A stretch of 64,000 nucleotides of DNA from Carboxylicivirga sediminis (GCF_018156225.1 NZ_JAGTAR010000026.1:1-64000), one strand, 5' to 3'. Positions 1 to 7,122 are shown, counted from the stretch's first letter. A program made the numbers and translations. Notes: generated from the sequence alone by a model not told the origin.

Positions 1-117
1 CAGCGCGCAGGGTAAGCCCCTTTAGGGGTTTGGGGTAGTATCTGGAGGTGTTTAACGGTACGAAAAACCCTTAACTTAATGACATTGGTCCGGCTTGAGG
101 ACAATACGTCAACTCGT

Positions 118-231
118 AGGGAGAGGGGGGAATGCCCCACTTTTCAGCAGACCCGCACAGTCAAAACACGGTTTTGATTTATGCAATAAAAGCCATTAAA
201 CAGGTTTTCACTAGTGCAAATGGATTCCCCC
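118..231 (+). repeat. 114-bp direct repeat, copy 1
   Basis: Begins AGGGAGAGGGGG, continues through CAGCAGACCCGCACAGTC and AAACACGGTTTTGATTTATG, and ends in GGATTCCCCC. It is nearly identical to 337-449, with a few substitutions and one indel. The core contains the small inverted repeat AAAACACGGTTTT. The copies sit 219 bp apart in the same orientation. Confidence 0.85.
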
Positions 232-267
232 ATCGGCTTACAGCCACTTCCCCCAGGGGAAGATTTT
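225..267 (+). repeat. REP-like palindromic element A, copy 1
   Basis: TTCCCCCATCGGCTTACAG, then CCACTTCCCCCAGGGGAAG. The core CTTCCCCCAGGGGAAG is palindromic. Copies in opposite orientation lie at 7321-7362 and 7894-7934, about 7 kb away, so this is a dispersed element. Confidence 0.75.
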
Positions 268-310
268 TAGTGGCAGCCTGGTTAATGTGAATTGTTCCTG
301 GATGCAAACC

Positions 311-330
311 AATTCTCCCCTTGGGGAGAC
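311..330 (+). repeat. REP-like palindromic element C, copy 1
   Basis: TCTCCCCTTGGGGAGA palindrome followed by CACCCGCAGGGAGAGGGGG. A related reversed copy lies near 7818-7856, containing CAGCTCCCCAAGGGGAG preceded by CCCCCTCAGTCCTGCGGA. Confidence 0.6.
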
Positions 331-336
331 ACCCGC

Positions 337-449
337 AGGGAGAGGGGGAATGCCGCTCTTCCAGCAGACCCGCACAGTCAAAACACGGTTTTGATTTATG
401 CAATAAAAGCCATTAACCAGGTTTTCACTAGCACAAATGGATTTCCCCC
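337..449 (+). repeat. 114-bp direct repeat, copy 2
   Basis: Second copy of the 118-231 repeat, same orientation. It differs at a handful of positions, for example CCATTAACCAGG against CCATTAAACAGG, and CTAGCACAAATGG against CTAGTGCAAATGG. The near identity suggests recent duplication. Confidence 0.85.
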
Positions 450-470
450 TTGGCGAAGGGGGATGAGTTA
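440..470 (+). repeat. REP-like palindromic element B, copy 1
   Basis: GATTTCCCCCTTGGCGAAGG then GGGATGAG. It is the reverse complement, with one or two changes, of the elements at 7261-7290 and 8311-8336 (CCCCCTTCTCCAAGGGGG). Confidence 0.65.
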
Positions 471-850
471 TAGAGGTATTTTCTATATAAGAAACAGGGG
501 GATTGATTGACGAAGATTCTCTGTTGAGAGATACCCACGAGAAAGGTAGTCTTATACCTCGGTAACGCAGTCTTGATTTTTTGGCTTCTTTTTTATCAAG
601 CAAAAAGAAGCAGCCCGTCCGGCTTAAGGACGCTTATTAAACATTATATCCATCCATATCACCATTTGCACCTCAATCAAACAAAGTAAATACCAGCATC
701 AACTAAATTGAATATCTCTTTAACGTGCATTTATTCAAGCTAGTATACGCACGCAGGTAGTTGGTTTATCCTGTAAAACAATACGTTTATCAGTAATGAT
801 GTGCAGTTAAACAAATTTATTGGATTTTATGGGAGCCGGTTTAATCACAA

Positions 851-979
851 ATGGCTAAAGACAACTACTTTTATCATAAGTCTTCGAAAGTAAACCGCCG
901 GCTGGTCATCAACCTACCAGGTTTGCACACGCGGATGGGGAGAGGAAGCCGGCGGAGCTTTTGCAAGATAGAATTTTAA
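851..979 (+). CDS. Possible 42-aa basic small protein upstream of HU gene
   Basis: A short open frame with ATG at 851 and TAA at 977-979 encodes 42 residues, strongly basic in the middle and C-terminal part (…SSKVNRRLV…, …RMGRGSRRS…). It ends 12 bp before the HU-family start. I do not recognise the sequence. The same DNA contains the inverted repeat CCGCCGGCT (895-903)/AGCCGGCGG (947-955), with AACCT-ACC-AGGTT between the arms, so the stretch could instead be a structured mRNA leader or a terminator. Coding status is uncertain. Confidence 0.2.
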   Translation: MAKDNYFYHKSSKVNRRLVINLPGLHTRMGRGSRRSFCKIEF

Positions 980-991
980 TGATTACTTACA

Positions 992-1369
992 ATGAGTATT
1001 AAGTGTAAAGTGGTGTCGAAAATCAACCCACAAAACCGAACTGAGTCGAAGTTTTACATGCAACCTATCCGCAAAGGCACCATTAGCCGTGCTAAGATAG
1101 AGGAAAGGATAGTGCGTGAAACATCGCTGAGTAAAGCCGATGTGCGCTCAGCATTAACCATCTTAAGCGATATGATTGGCGACTACCTTACCGAAGGTTA
1201 TAATGTGGCTCTCAACGAAATTGGTACTTTGAGCATTCGTGTTAAAAGCGAAGGCGTTGAAAACGAAGCCGACGCCACTGTTAATAACATTTCGGCTGTT
1301 AGCGTTGGATTTCGTCCGGCTGTTGAGCTCAAAGAGAAAATGACGCAAACCAAATTTGAAAAGGAATAA
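992..1369 (+). CDS. HU family DNA-binding protein (HU-HIG type)
   Basis: A 125-residue HU/IHF-like nucleoid protein. The N-terminus (KCKVVSKINPQNR…KFYMQPIRKGTIS) is the strand typical of the Bacteroidota HU-HIG subfamily, where an HU fold is extended by a poorly conserved tail. Residues ~28-60 (ISRAKIEERIVRETSLSKADV) form the helical dimer part. Residues ~70-115 (GYNVALNEIGTLSIRVKS…VGFRPAVELKEKM) form the DNA-contacting saddle. It is expected to bend and compact DNA. It stands alone, flanked by repeat DNA, with a good hairpin terminator at 1396-1432. This is an accessory HU paralogue, not obviously the housekeeping copy. Confidence 0.9.
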   Translation: MSIKCKVVSKINPQNRTESKFYMQPIRKGTISRAKIEERIVRETSLSKADVRSALTILSDMIGDYLTEGYNVALNEIGTLSIRVKSEGVENEADATVNNISAVSVGFRPAVELKEKMTQTKFEKE

Positions 1370-1395
1370 TTAGGTTCGCAAACTGTACAAAAATG

Positions 1396-1432
1396 GCATC
1401 CTGTTGCAGTCTATGGCTGGCAGGATGCTTTT
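1396..1432 (+). terminator. Rho-independent terminator after HU gene
   Basis: GCATCCTG (1396-1403) pairs with CAGGATGC (1421-1428), followed by TTTTGCTTTT. It lies 26 bp beyond the HU stop codon. Confidence 0.7.
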
Positions 1433-1450
1433 GCTTTTAACCCTTTGGTA

Positions 1451-1583
1451 AAAAGCCCTTAAGGAAAGCAGTAAAAAGGTTAAGCCTTTACGCTGGAAAG
1501 GTTAAACCTTTTGCCCCAAAAGCTTAAACCTTTTAGGTGAAAAGGTTTAAGGGAAGCGACCAAAAGGTTTAACCTTTTTAGAT
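1451..1583. repeat. Tandem palindromic array, exact 22-bp period
   Basis: Five units start at 1474, 1496, 1518, 1540 and 1562, each 22 bp, with consensus AAAAGGTTTAACCTTTT plus 5 variable bases. A degenerate 23-bp sixth unit starts at 1451. The 17-bp core is a palindrome, perfect in the last unit (1562-1578). The exact spacing of about two helical turns puts every palindrome on one DNA face. The array lies between the HU gene and the TIR cassette, ~460 bp before the first TIR start. It may be an operator array or a minisatellite. Confidence 0.85.
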
Positions 1584-2034
1584 GAAACGATTTGTATAGA
1601 GTTACTTTTTCAGCTTGCAAGTTGGTAAGAGGCAGATAATCAAATGTTAAGGCAATGCACTAACAAACGCATAAGCAACCAGCCCCATTATCAACTTTTC
1701 AACCCTCAACCCATAAACTCATCAATTTTCAACCCTCAACTCTAAACCCCATTTTTCCCCCATTGCTTACCATATTCAATTATTCTATCAACATAATAAT
1801 GTATTTCTAAGCGAAAAGGCTATTTTAGCATTTGCTAATCGGAAAACAGCTGCCCCTCACTGCCTGGTGAGTATGAGAATCGATAACAGGGGCGGTAAAT
1901 AGTAAAGGATAATTTTAGGGAGACGTGCGGAAGTGCGTGATGGTGCTGTATTGGTATGGTATGGAGTATTAATGTTGTCTAACGTATAGTTATGAGAAGG
2001 TTGAAACCCATTCACAAATTAAAAATCTAATAAA
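1584..2034. other. Non-coding region upstream of TIR cassette
   Basis: No gene is seen. It holds an imperfect direct repeat of TCAACTTTTCAACCCTCAAC (about 1690-1741), AT-rich tracts, and presumably the promoter of the TIR cassette, although no clear TAnnTTTG box could be placed. Confidence 0.5.
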
Positions 2035-2040
2035 AGAGGA
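2035..2040 (+). promoter_or_regulatory. Ribosome binding site of first TIR gene
   Basis: AGAGGA two bases before the ATG at 2043. It is stronger than most sites in this window and fixes the start codon. Confidence 0.5.
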
Positions 2041-2042
2041 AT

Positions 2043-2642
2043 ATGCTTTTTGAAAGAGGACATTTTGATAGTAGTATAATACAGGAATCAACTGTAAATG
2101 AATCACTAAAAAACATTAGAACATTTAGTGCTAGCTCAGAATATACTTCAAAACCGACCGTTTTTTTATCCCACAAACATGACGACCTTAAAGACATGAG
2201 AGGTTTCATGGGAACTTTGCAAAAACATGGTGCTAAAGTGTATATTGACAGTATGGATAACAGAATGCCTAATCAAACTTCTGGGGACACTGCAAAAAGA
2301 ATAAAAGAAGTAATTAAATTCTGTGATAAATTTATTCTTTTAGCAACAGATAAAGCTATTGAATCATATTGGTGTAATTGGGAATTAGGAATAGGAGATA
2401 CTCATAAATACATTCAAAACATAGCTATACTTCCGATTAAAGAAAAAGGCACTTATGACCATAATTTCAAAGGAAATGAATATTTACAAATATATCCAGT
2501 AATTGAATATAGAGATGGAACTACTCATTATCGTAACAATGGTGGTGTAATCCCAAGAGGATATTACTATTGTAAACCTCGTGACAAGGAGGGTATAAAA
2601 TGGATTACACCATTACGAGATTGGTTAAAAGAAACATCGTAA
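2043..2642 (+). CDS. TIR domain protein (TIR-1)
   Basis: A 199-residue protein with a bacterial TIR domain at about residues 38-160. The first strand is PTVFLSHKHDD (39-48). YIDSMDNRMP (67-76) follows, and then W110-C-N-W-E-L-G, where Glu114 occupies the usual catalytic glutamate position of NAD-cleaving TIRs. KGNEYLQIYP (143-152) comes next. There is no signal peptide or membrane segment, so it should be cytosolic. It is first in a five-gene, same-strand cassette, followed after 32 bp by a membrane protein. The gene at 3813 is a paralogue sharing the FLSH, Y-x-D-x-MD, WCNWELG and KGNEYLQ-x-YP motifs. By family knowledge such TIRs make NAD-derived signals in Thoeris or act as NADases. Its activity here is inferred. 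Confidence 0.85.
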   Translation: MLFERGHFDSSIIQESTVNESLKNIRTFSASSEYTSKPTVFLSHKHDDLKDMRGFMGTLQKHGAKVYIDSMDNRMPNQTSGDTAKRIKEVIKFCDKFILLATDKAIESYWCNWELGIGDTHKYIQNIAILPIKEKGTYDHNFKGNEYLQIYPVIEYRDGTTHYRNNGGVIPRGYYYCKPRDKEGIKWITPLRDWLKETS

Positions 2643-2674
2643 ATTTGTTATAGGAATCGTTAAAATTTATAAAG

Positions 2675-3298
2675 ATGGCAAATGATAATAAAATAAAACA
2701 TCTGGAATTCATTCAAGGGATAATAAATAGACATAATTCCAATTCATTCCTTATAAAAGGGTGGACAATAACAATATCTGCCGCACTATACGCACTATCA
2801 GGAACAATTAAAGAAACCTACTTAGTATTATTAGCATTAGTGCCAATTCTAATGTTTTGGGGATTAGATGCCTTTTATTTATCGAATGAAAGATGCTTCG
2901 TTGATTTATATAGTTCAGTCTCAAAAGGAGCTTTTCAGTTACCTACAGGAAAAACTTTAAAAGAGAAGTTTAACGCAAATTCTTCAAACGTGCAAAATGG
3001 TGTAATTGATGAATTTGACATGAATTTTAAAAAGTTCAAAATATGGAAGGACAACACTTGGGTTAATGTACTTTTTTCAAAAACAATCCTGAGCTTTTAT
3101 ATTACATTATTAGCAATTACTATTATTATATCAGTTGTATTTAATCACTTCAATCAGAATAAATCTGAAATTATTAAGGTTGAAACTACAATTAATCCGA
3201 AAGAATTTGATGTGAATTTAAACGCTGAGCCTCCAACAATAATAAACAACATCTATCCATCGAAAAATTCCACAGACTCATTAACTAGAAGTAAATAA
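2675..3298 (+). CDS. Membrane protein of TIR cassette (candidate effector)
   Basis: A 207-residue protein with hydrophobic segments at about residues 30-46, 49-66 and 134-157. The first two form a hairpin preceded by HNSNSFLIKGW and followed by FWGLDAFYLSNERCF; the third is near the C-terminus, with a ~50-residue tail. The NSFLIKGW / FW-x-LDA-x-YL-x-NER pattern looks like a conserved family seen in bacterial accessory regions, but I cannot name a Pfam entry with confidence. There is no enzymatic motif. It sits between two TIR genes, 32 bp from the first and 10 bp from the next. It could be a membrane-disrupting effector triggered by a TIR product, by analogy with 2-TM effectors of other nucleotide-signalling defences. 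This is inference. Confidence 0.65.
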   Translation: MANDNKIKHLEFIQGIINRHNSNSFLIKGWTITISAALYALSGTIKETYLVLLALVPILMFWGLDAFYLSNERCFVDLYSSVSKGAFQLPTGKTLKEKFNANSSNVQNGVIDEFDMNFKKFKIWKDNTWVNVLFSKTILSFYITLLAITIIISVVFNHFNQNKSEIIKVETTINPKEFDVNLNAEPPTIINNIYPSKNSTDSLTRSK

Positions 3299-3308
3299 CC
3301 CACAAACT

Positions 3309-3806
3309 ATGGCAAGAAAATGTTTTTATAGTTTTCACTATAAACCTGACAATTGGAGAGTTTCGAAGATTAGAAATATAGGTACAGTAGAGGGTAACAA
3401 ACCGGCAAAAGATAATGATTGGGAAACAATAACAGGAGGTGGCGATAAAAAAATTAAGGAGTGGATATCTTCTCAGATGATAGGTAGAACCTGTACCATT
3501 ATTCTAACAGGTTCTAATACTGCAAATCGGAAATGGATAAACCATGAAATCGTTGAATCTTGGAATAAAGGTATGGGAGTTTTAGTTATTTTTATCCATA
3601 AAATTACAGATGTTCTATGTAGGCAATCTTCCAAAGGTTCTAATCCTTTATATTATGTAACTCATGGACCAACAGGCAAAAGACTATCATCAATAGCTAA
3701 AGCTTATGACCCACCGAGAGAATCAAGCAAAGGCGTTTATTCATATATAGCTGCCAATATTGACGATTGGATAGAAGAAGCAATTCAAATAAGAAAAGAT
3801 AATTAG
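3309..3806 (+). CDS. MTH538/ThsB-like TIR domain protein
   Basis: A 165-residue protein of the MTH538 TIR-like (DUF1863, ThsB-type) family. The N-terminus is CFYSFHYKPDNWRVSKIRNI. IKEWISSQMIGRTCTIILTG (49-68) follows, then NRKW-x-x-H-E80-I, where Glu80 is the candidate catalytic residue, and GVLVIFIHKI. In Thoeris, ThsB proteins of this fold sense phage and convert NAD into a cyclic-ADP-ribose-type signal. The gene is 10 bp after the 3-TM gene and 6 bp before the second classical TIR. No ThsA (SIR2-SLOG) partner is present in the window. This is the strongest single pointer to a Thoeris-like role. Confidence 0.8.
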   Translation: MARKCFYSFHYKPDNWRVSKIRNIGTVEGNKPAKDNDWETITGGGDKKIKEWISSQMIGRTCTIILTGSNTANRKWINHEIVESWNKGMGVLVIFIHKITDVLCRQSSKGSNPLYYVTHGPTGKRLSSIAKAYDPPRESSKGVYSYIAANIDDWIEEAIQIRKDN

Positions 3807-3812
3807 GGATTT

Positions 3813-4382
3813 ATGAAAAGGAATATCACCCAAAACAACCTATCTGATTTTTATCGAAAGGAGGTAAAGTCAATTGGTAAGCAACATCTTGGTGAGATAC
3901 TTGAGCGTAAGCGTTTCGAGAAACAAAGTGATTTATCAAAGCATTCAATTTTTCTATCCCATAGCCATTTAGATAAAACAATCGTAATGAAGATGGGCTT
4001 ATTATTTGAAAAGATTAATACTGAACTATATGTCGATTGGATGGATAAGACACTTCCTGAATCAACAAATATTGAAACTGCAGCTCAAATAAAAACCAAA
4101 ATTTCTGAGTGCAATAACTTTTTATTTCTAGCAACATATCATGGTTTGCGCTCAAAGTGGTGTAATTGGGAACTTGGAATTGCGGATTCCTTAAAAGCAA
4201 ATCAACTTGCTATATTGCCGATCGAAAGTAAATCAGGAAATTGGAAAGGAAATGAATATCTGCAATTATATCCAGAAATGGTACTTGAAACAGATAATCT
4301 TGAAGAACTTTCGATTAACCAAATTGGTATTAGAAAACCTAATGGACAAACAATATCCTTCTCCGAATGGATTGGAAATTAA
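3813..4382 (+). CDS. TIR domain protein (TIR-2), paralogue of TIR-1
   Basis: A 189-residue protein. A ~43-residue basic helical N-terminus precedes a TIR domain: HSIFLSHSHLD (44-54), LYVDWMDKTLPEST (72-85), W117-C-N-W-E120-L-G, and KGNEYLQLYP (145-154). Glu120 matches the catalytic glutamate position. It aligns along nearly the whole TIR domain with the product of 2043-2642, but the N-terminal extensions are unrelated, which suggests different sensing inputs. It starts 6 bp after the ThsB-like gene and is followed 36 bp later by a SLATT-like membrane protein, mirroring the TIR-then-membrane order of the first pair. Base composition is AT-rich like the rest of the cassette. Confidence 0.85.
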   Translation: MKRNITQNNLSDFYRKEVKSIGKQHLGEILERKRFEKQSDLSKHSIFLSHSHLDKTIVMKMGLLFEKINTELYVDWMDKTLPESTNIETAAQIKTKISECNNFLFLATYHGLRSKWCNWELGIADSLKANQLAILPIESKSGNWKGNEYLQLYPEMVLETDNLEELSINQIGIRKPNGQTISFSEWIGN

Positions 4383-4418
4383 CCTTAAGGAGTCAATTAA
4401 ACGATTAACGAAAACTTT

Positions 4419-5012
4419 ATGAATTGGGAACTTATTATATGGGTTTATGTTTCGATTGCAATTCTTTCTTTTCTTCCAGTCTTAACTGCCATACTAAAGA
4501 AAATCAACCTTAAACCAGGAGGTGATTCATTTTCATCATGTAATCATTTTTCTGATAGAAATAAAGCATTGCTTGAAGCTCATTATTCCAGAATTCAAGG
4601 GACTTTATTATTTTGGAAAAATAAATCAGAGTGGAATAAAAGGTTTCACTATTATACTTTAATATGGTCACTCCCAATTTCTATTTTAATCCCGATTATC
4701 ACGCAAACTATAGAAAGTGATAGCTCAAAACTATTCTTAACAATTATATCGAGCCATACGGCTATTCTTGTTGGGTTTCACAGAGCTTTGAAAATTGAAA
4801 ACAATTTTAAAGCATTTAGACATGGAGAATCTGAGTTTTATGATTTATATAGAAGACTGTTAGATAGACCTCAAAGTTTTGGTGAAACTGAGGAAAAGCA
4901 AATAGAGAATTATTTCATAGAAGCTGAAAAAATAAGAAAATATGTTAGAAATGCCGAGACTGATAATTTCCCAATGCTTGATGAATTAAAAAAGAATAAG
5001 CCCAGTTCATAG
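4419..5012 (+). CDS. SLATT-like membrane effector (DUF4231-type)
   Basis: A 197-residue membrane protein. It has an N-terminal hydrophobic segment (5-25), then a soluble stretch, then a hairpin of two segments (about 81-97 and 104-122) followed by GFHRALKIENNFKAFRHGES, FYDLYRRLLDRP and RNAETDNFP. This layout and the RHGESEFYDLYRRL signature fit the SLATT superfamily (SMODS- and SLOG-associating 2TM effector; DUF4231-like), whose members are predicted pore-forming effectors of nucleotide-second-messenger defences. It is the last gene of the cassette, just after a TIR protein, and so a candidate effector gated by a TIR product. The SLATT assignment is by pattern memory, not by a profile search. 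Confidence 0.65.
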   Translation: MNWELIIWVYVSIAILSFLPVLTAILKKINLKPGGDSFSSCNHFSDRNKALLEAHYSRIQGTLLFWKNKSEWNKRFHYYTLIWSLPISILIPIITQTIESDSSKLFLTIISSHTAILVGFHRALKIENNFKAFRHGESEFYDLYRRLLDRPQSFGETEEKQIENYFIEAEKIRKYVRNAETDNFPMLDELKKNKPSS

Positions 5013-5176
5013 CATTTTGCACAAGCAATGGCAGGTAAAGTGATGAATATCACGGATTGTAGCCCACTGAAGCTACGATGCCATTTGACAGTATAGTGGC
5101 GCGTAATCTACCACTGCCCATATAATTTACCGTTTCCACCATTAATTAACCCCCAACACCCTCACACAACACATCT

Positions 5177-5782
5177 ATGAAAATAAACTCAAATCTTAAA
5201 AAATACATTGGCGAAGGACTGCTCATTGTTTTTAGTGTGCTCTTTGCCCTGTTTATAAATCAGTCGTTTGACGACTACCGCACGCATCAAAAGAAAACCA
5301 TTGCACAGGAAAGCATCCTTAAGGAGCTGCGCGCTAACCAGGCCATACTGGCCAACTGGCAGGTGAAGCATACTGCCATAAAGCAGCGCCTCACCAGCGT
5401 TATTGAGGGCCAGGCCGACAGCCTGAAGGCCGAGCTGCAGCAATACGATTACCTTAACCTGGGGGTGCTCACCAACAATGAAGTGCTGATTGATGCCTTT
5501 CTCACCAATACCGCCTGGGAATCGGCCAGGGCCACCGGCATCATCACCGAGTTTGATTTTGAAACCATCCAGCAGCTCACCCTGGTATACGATTTACAGA
5601 CCATTCTACTCGATCGCACTACCATCCAGCTATTAGATTACCTATTCGCTGCCGAGTCCAATGACATTACCAAGCTCGATCGCACCCTGGTGCAGCTGCA
5701 ATTGCGTCTACGTGAGTTAACCGGTCAGGAAATAAGCTTGTCGGGGCTGTATAAAGAGGCCATAGAGGTGTTGGAGCAGTAA
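5177..5782 (+). CDS. DUF6090-like membrane protein
   Basis: A 201-residue protein with one N-terminal membrane segment (about residues 13-27, GLLIVFSVLFALFIN) followed by a long helical domain. The opening KKYIGEGLLIVFSVLFALFINQS resembles DUF6090-type proteins common in Bacteroidota, which start with an IGE…VLGILIAL…N pattern. The remainder is rich in Leu, Gln and Glu and probably coiled. Function is unknown. Its GC content is clearly higher than that of the TIR cassette just upstream, marking the right border of the transferred block. Confidence 0.6.
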   Translation: MKINSNLKKYIGEGLLIVFSVLFALFINQSFDDYRTHQKKTIAQESILKELRANQAILANWQVKHTAIKQRLTSVIEGQADSLKAELQQYDYLNLGVLTNNEVLIDAFLTNTAWESARATGIITEFDFETIQQLTLVYDLQTILLDRTTIQLLDYLFAAESNDITKLDRTLVQLQLRLRELTGQEISLSGLYKEAIEVLEQ

Positions 5783-5870
5783 CAAGCATTTACCTTTATT
5801 GTATGTGCCCGTATGAAGTGCTTATTAAAGCTTAACCCTAACAGGGGTAGAGGCTAAATACTGTAAAAAT

Positions 5871-6293
5871 ATGATTGTTGAAAAAAACATAGAGCAAATC
5901 AACCTAACGCAGTTGCTAATTCGGCTTGAGAAAGCCGATGCTCATGAAAAAGAACATTTACTGGCCGAAATACAACGGCGTAAGCTGAGCGATGAAGAGC
6001 TTAACAGGGCAAAAAAGCAGTATGCATACTACAAGCGGATGAAAGAAGAGCAGGAGAATAAACCCCTGCATTGGTTTTTTAAAGTGGCTTGTATTGTGGT
6101 GCCTTTCTCGGCTTATACCCTTATCAATGGTAATCATAAGCACCTCAATGAGCGCGATTTGCAAATGGTGTACTCGGGTAATAACATCAGAGAACGAAGG
6201 GAAATAATGGAATACAGCGTTGGCGGTATTATTATTTACTTTCTATTATTCATTGTTTTCCTGATCACGATAGCCATCAAGTCCTTACTGTAA
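5871..6293 (+). CDS. Hypothetical membrane protein
   Basis: A 140-residue protein. Residues 1-60 are charged and helical (LTQLLIRLEKADAHEKEHLL), with hydrophobic segments at about 66-82 and 118-138. No known domain is recognised. It is convergent with ispD, separated by a hairpin terminator at 6301-6328. Confidence 0.6.
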   Translation: MIVEKNIEQINLTQLLIRLEKADAHEKEHLLAEIQRRKLSDEELNRAKKQYAYYKRMKEEQENKPLHWFFKVACIVVPFSAYTLINGNHKHLNERDLQMVYSGNNIRERREIMEYSVGGIIIYFLLFIVFLITIAIKSLL

Positions 6294-6300
6294 ACAGAAG

Positions 6301-6328
6301 AAAGGCGAACAGCAAGCTAATCGCCTTT
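6301..6328. terminator. Bidirectional terminator
   Basis: AAAGGCGA (6301-6308) pairs with TCGCCTTT (6321-6328) between the convergent genes ending at 6293 and 6364. Confidence 0.6.
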
Positions 6329-6363
6329 TAAGTTGTATGGTTAATTAATCTGACACGTGTCTG

Positions 6364-7083
6364 TCAGGCATTATTCATAGGCACTTCATCTTCCTCCTCT
6401 TCCTTGCTTTCTTCAAAGCCGGCTTTAATAAAGGCTTCGGCCAGCACCAGGTCAAAGGGGGTAGTAATCTTTATATTTTCGCGGTTGCCGGCTACCAGGT
6501 GAATGGTTCGGCCATAGGCCTCCACCACCGAGGCATCGTCGGTAAATAGGGGCGTATAAGGTTGATTATAGGCCGGAAGCAGACAGTCGGTATGAAACAC
6601 CTGCGGCGTTTGCACCAGCTTAATGGTTGAGCGATCGAGGGCCTTGCTGCAGTCTTCTTCTATCTGCCGGATGGACTCAAAGGCATCCAGCACCGGTATG
6701 GCATTGCCCAAGGCTTTGGCATGGTGGTAGCAGCGTTTCAGGGTATCGGGCGACACAAATGGCCGTACCCCATCGTGTATACCCACCAGGGCCGGCTCTT
6801 TCACCAGTTGCAAGCCGTTCTTCACACTCTCGAAGCGTGTAGCACCCCCAGGTGTGATGGCATGCGCCACGCTGAACCTGTGCTTTTGACACAAGTCTTG
6901 CCAATAAGCAATCTGGTCCTCGGGCAGTACCAGTACTAGTTGTAGCGAAGCATCGAAATTGTGAAAGGTGTTAATGGTGTGCATTAAAACCGGCAGACCG
7001 TTAATCTCAAGAAACTGTTTGGGAATGGCGCTTCCCATACGTGTGCCGCTGCCACCGGCAACAATAATAGCATAGTTTGTCAT
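6364..7083 (-). CDS. ispD: 2-C-methyl-D-erythritol 4-phosphate cytidylyltransferase
   Basis: Third step of the MEP isoprenoid pathway: joins CTP and MEP to give CDP-ME. The protein has 239 residues, close to the usual ~235. The nucleotide-binding signature AGGSGTRMGSAIPKQF is at residues 9-24, with R15 and K22 in the usual catalytic places. HDGVRPFV and the C-terminal ENIKITTPFDLVLAE are also family hallmarks. A short acidic tail (EESKEEEEDEVP) follows. A promoter with a -33 TTG and a -7 TAAATTTG spaced by 20 bp lies at 7123-7153. Confidence 0.95.
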   Translation of the reverse strand: MTNYAIIVAGGSGTRMGSAIPKQFLEINGLPVLMHTINTFHNFDASLQLVLVLPEDQIAYWQDLCQKHRFSVAHAITPGGATRFESVKNGLQLVKEPALVGIHDGVRPFVSPDTLKRCYHHAKALGNAIPVLDAFESIRQIEEDCSKALDRSTIKLVQTPQVFHTDCLLPAYNQPYTPLFTDDASVVEAYGRTIHLVAGNRENIKITTPFDLVLAEAFIKAGFEESKEEEEDEVPMNNA

Positions 7084-7122
7084 TCGTCCATGGGGTCAAA
7101 GTTTTTAATTTTCTCCCTGCGT

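Larger units (their letters stand above)
1..850. other. Repeat-rich non-coding region
   Basis: No convincing protein gene is visible. The open frames across this stretch are low-complexity, overlap on both strands and follow the repeats. It holds two ~114-bp direct repeats (118-231, 337-449), copies of three REP-like palindromic elements (225-267, 311-330, 440-470), and a hairpin with TTTCTTTTT-like arms near 575-615. The same elements recur at 7221-8341, so this is accessory, repeat-colonised DNA rather than a regulatory region of one gene. Confidence 0.6.

Noticed and set aside
179-603. Several 70-120-codon open frames on both strands near the left edge
   Set aside because: They overlap each other and simply read through the 114-bp repeats and GC-rich palindromes.
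1451-1583. CRISPR-like array
   Set aside because: Repeat 17 bp with only 5-bp spacers, palindromic throughout and without cas genes; spacers are too short for CRISPR.
1976-1998. Integron attC-like site (GTCTAAC) before the TIR cassette
   Set aside because: Only one RYYYAAC-type match; no paired GTTRRRY end or imperfect stem found, and no integrase gene in the window.
4207-4422. 71-codon frame overlapping TIR-2
   Set aside because: Out-of-frame shadow of the TIR-2 gene, no ribosome site and no domain.
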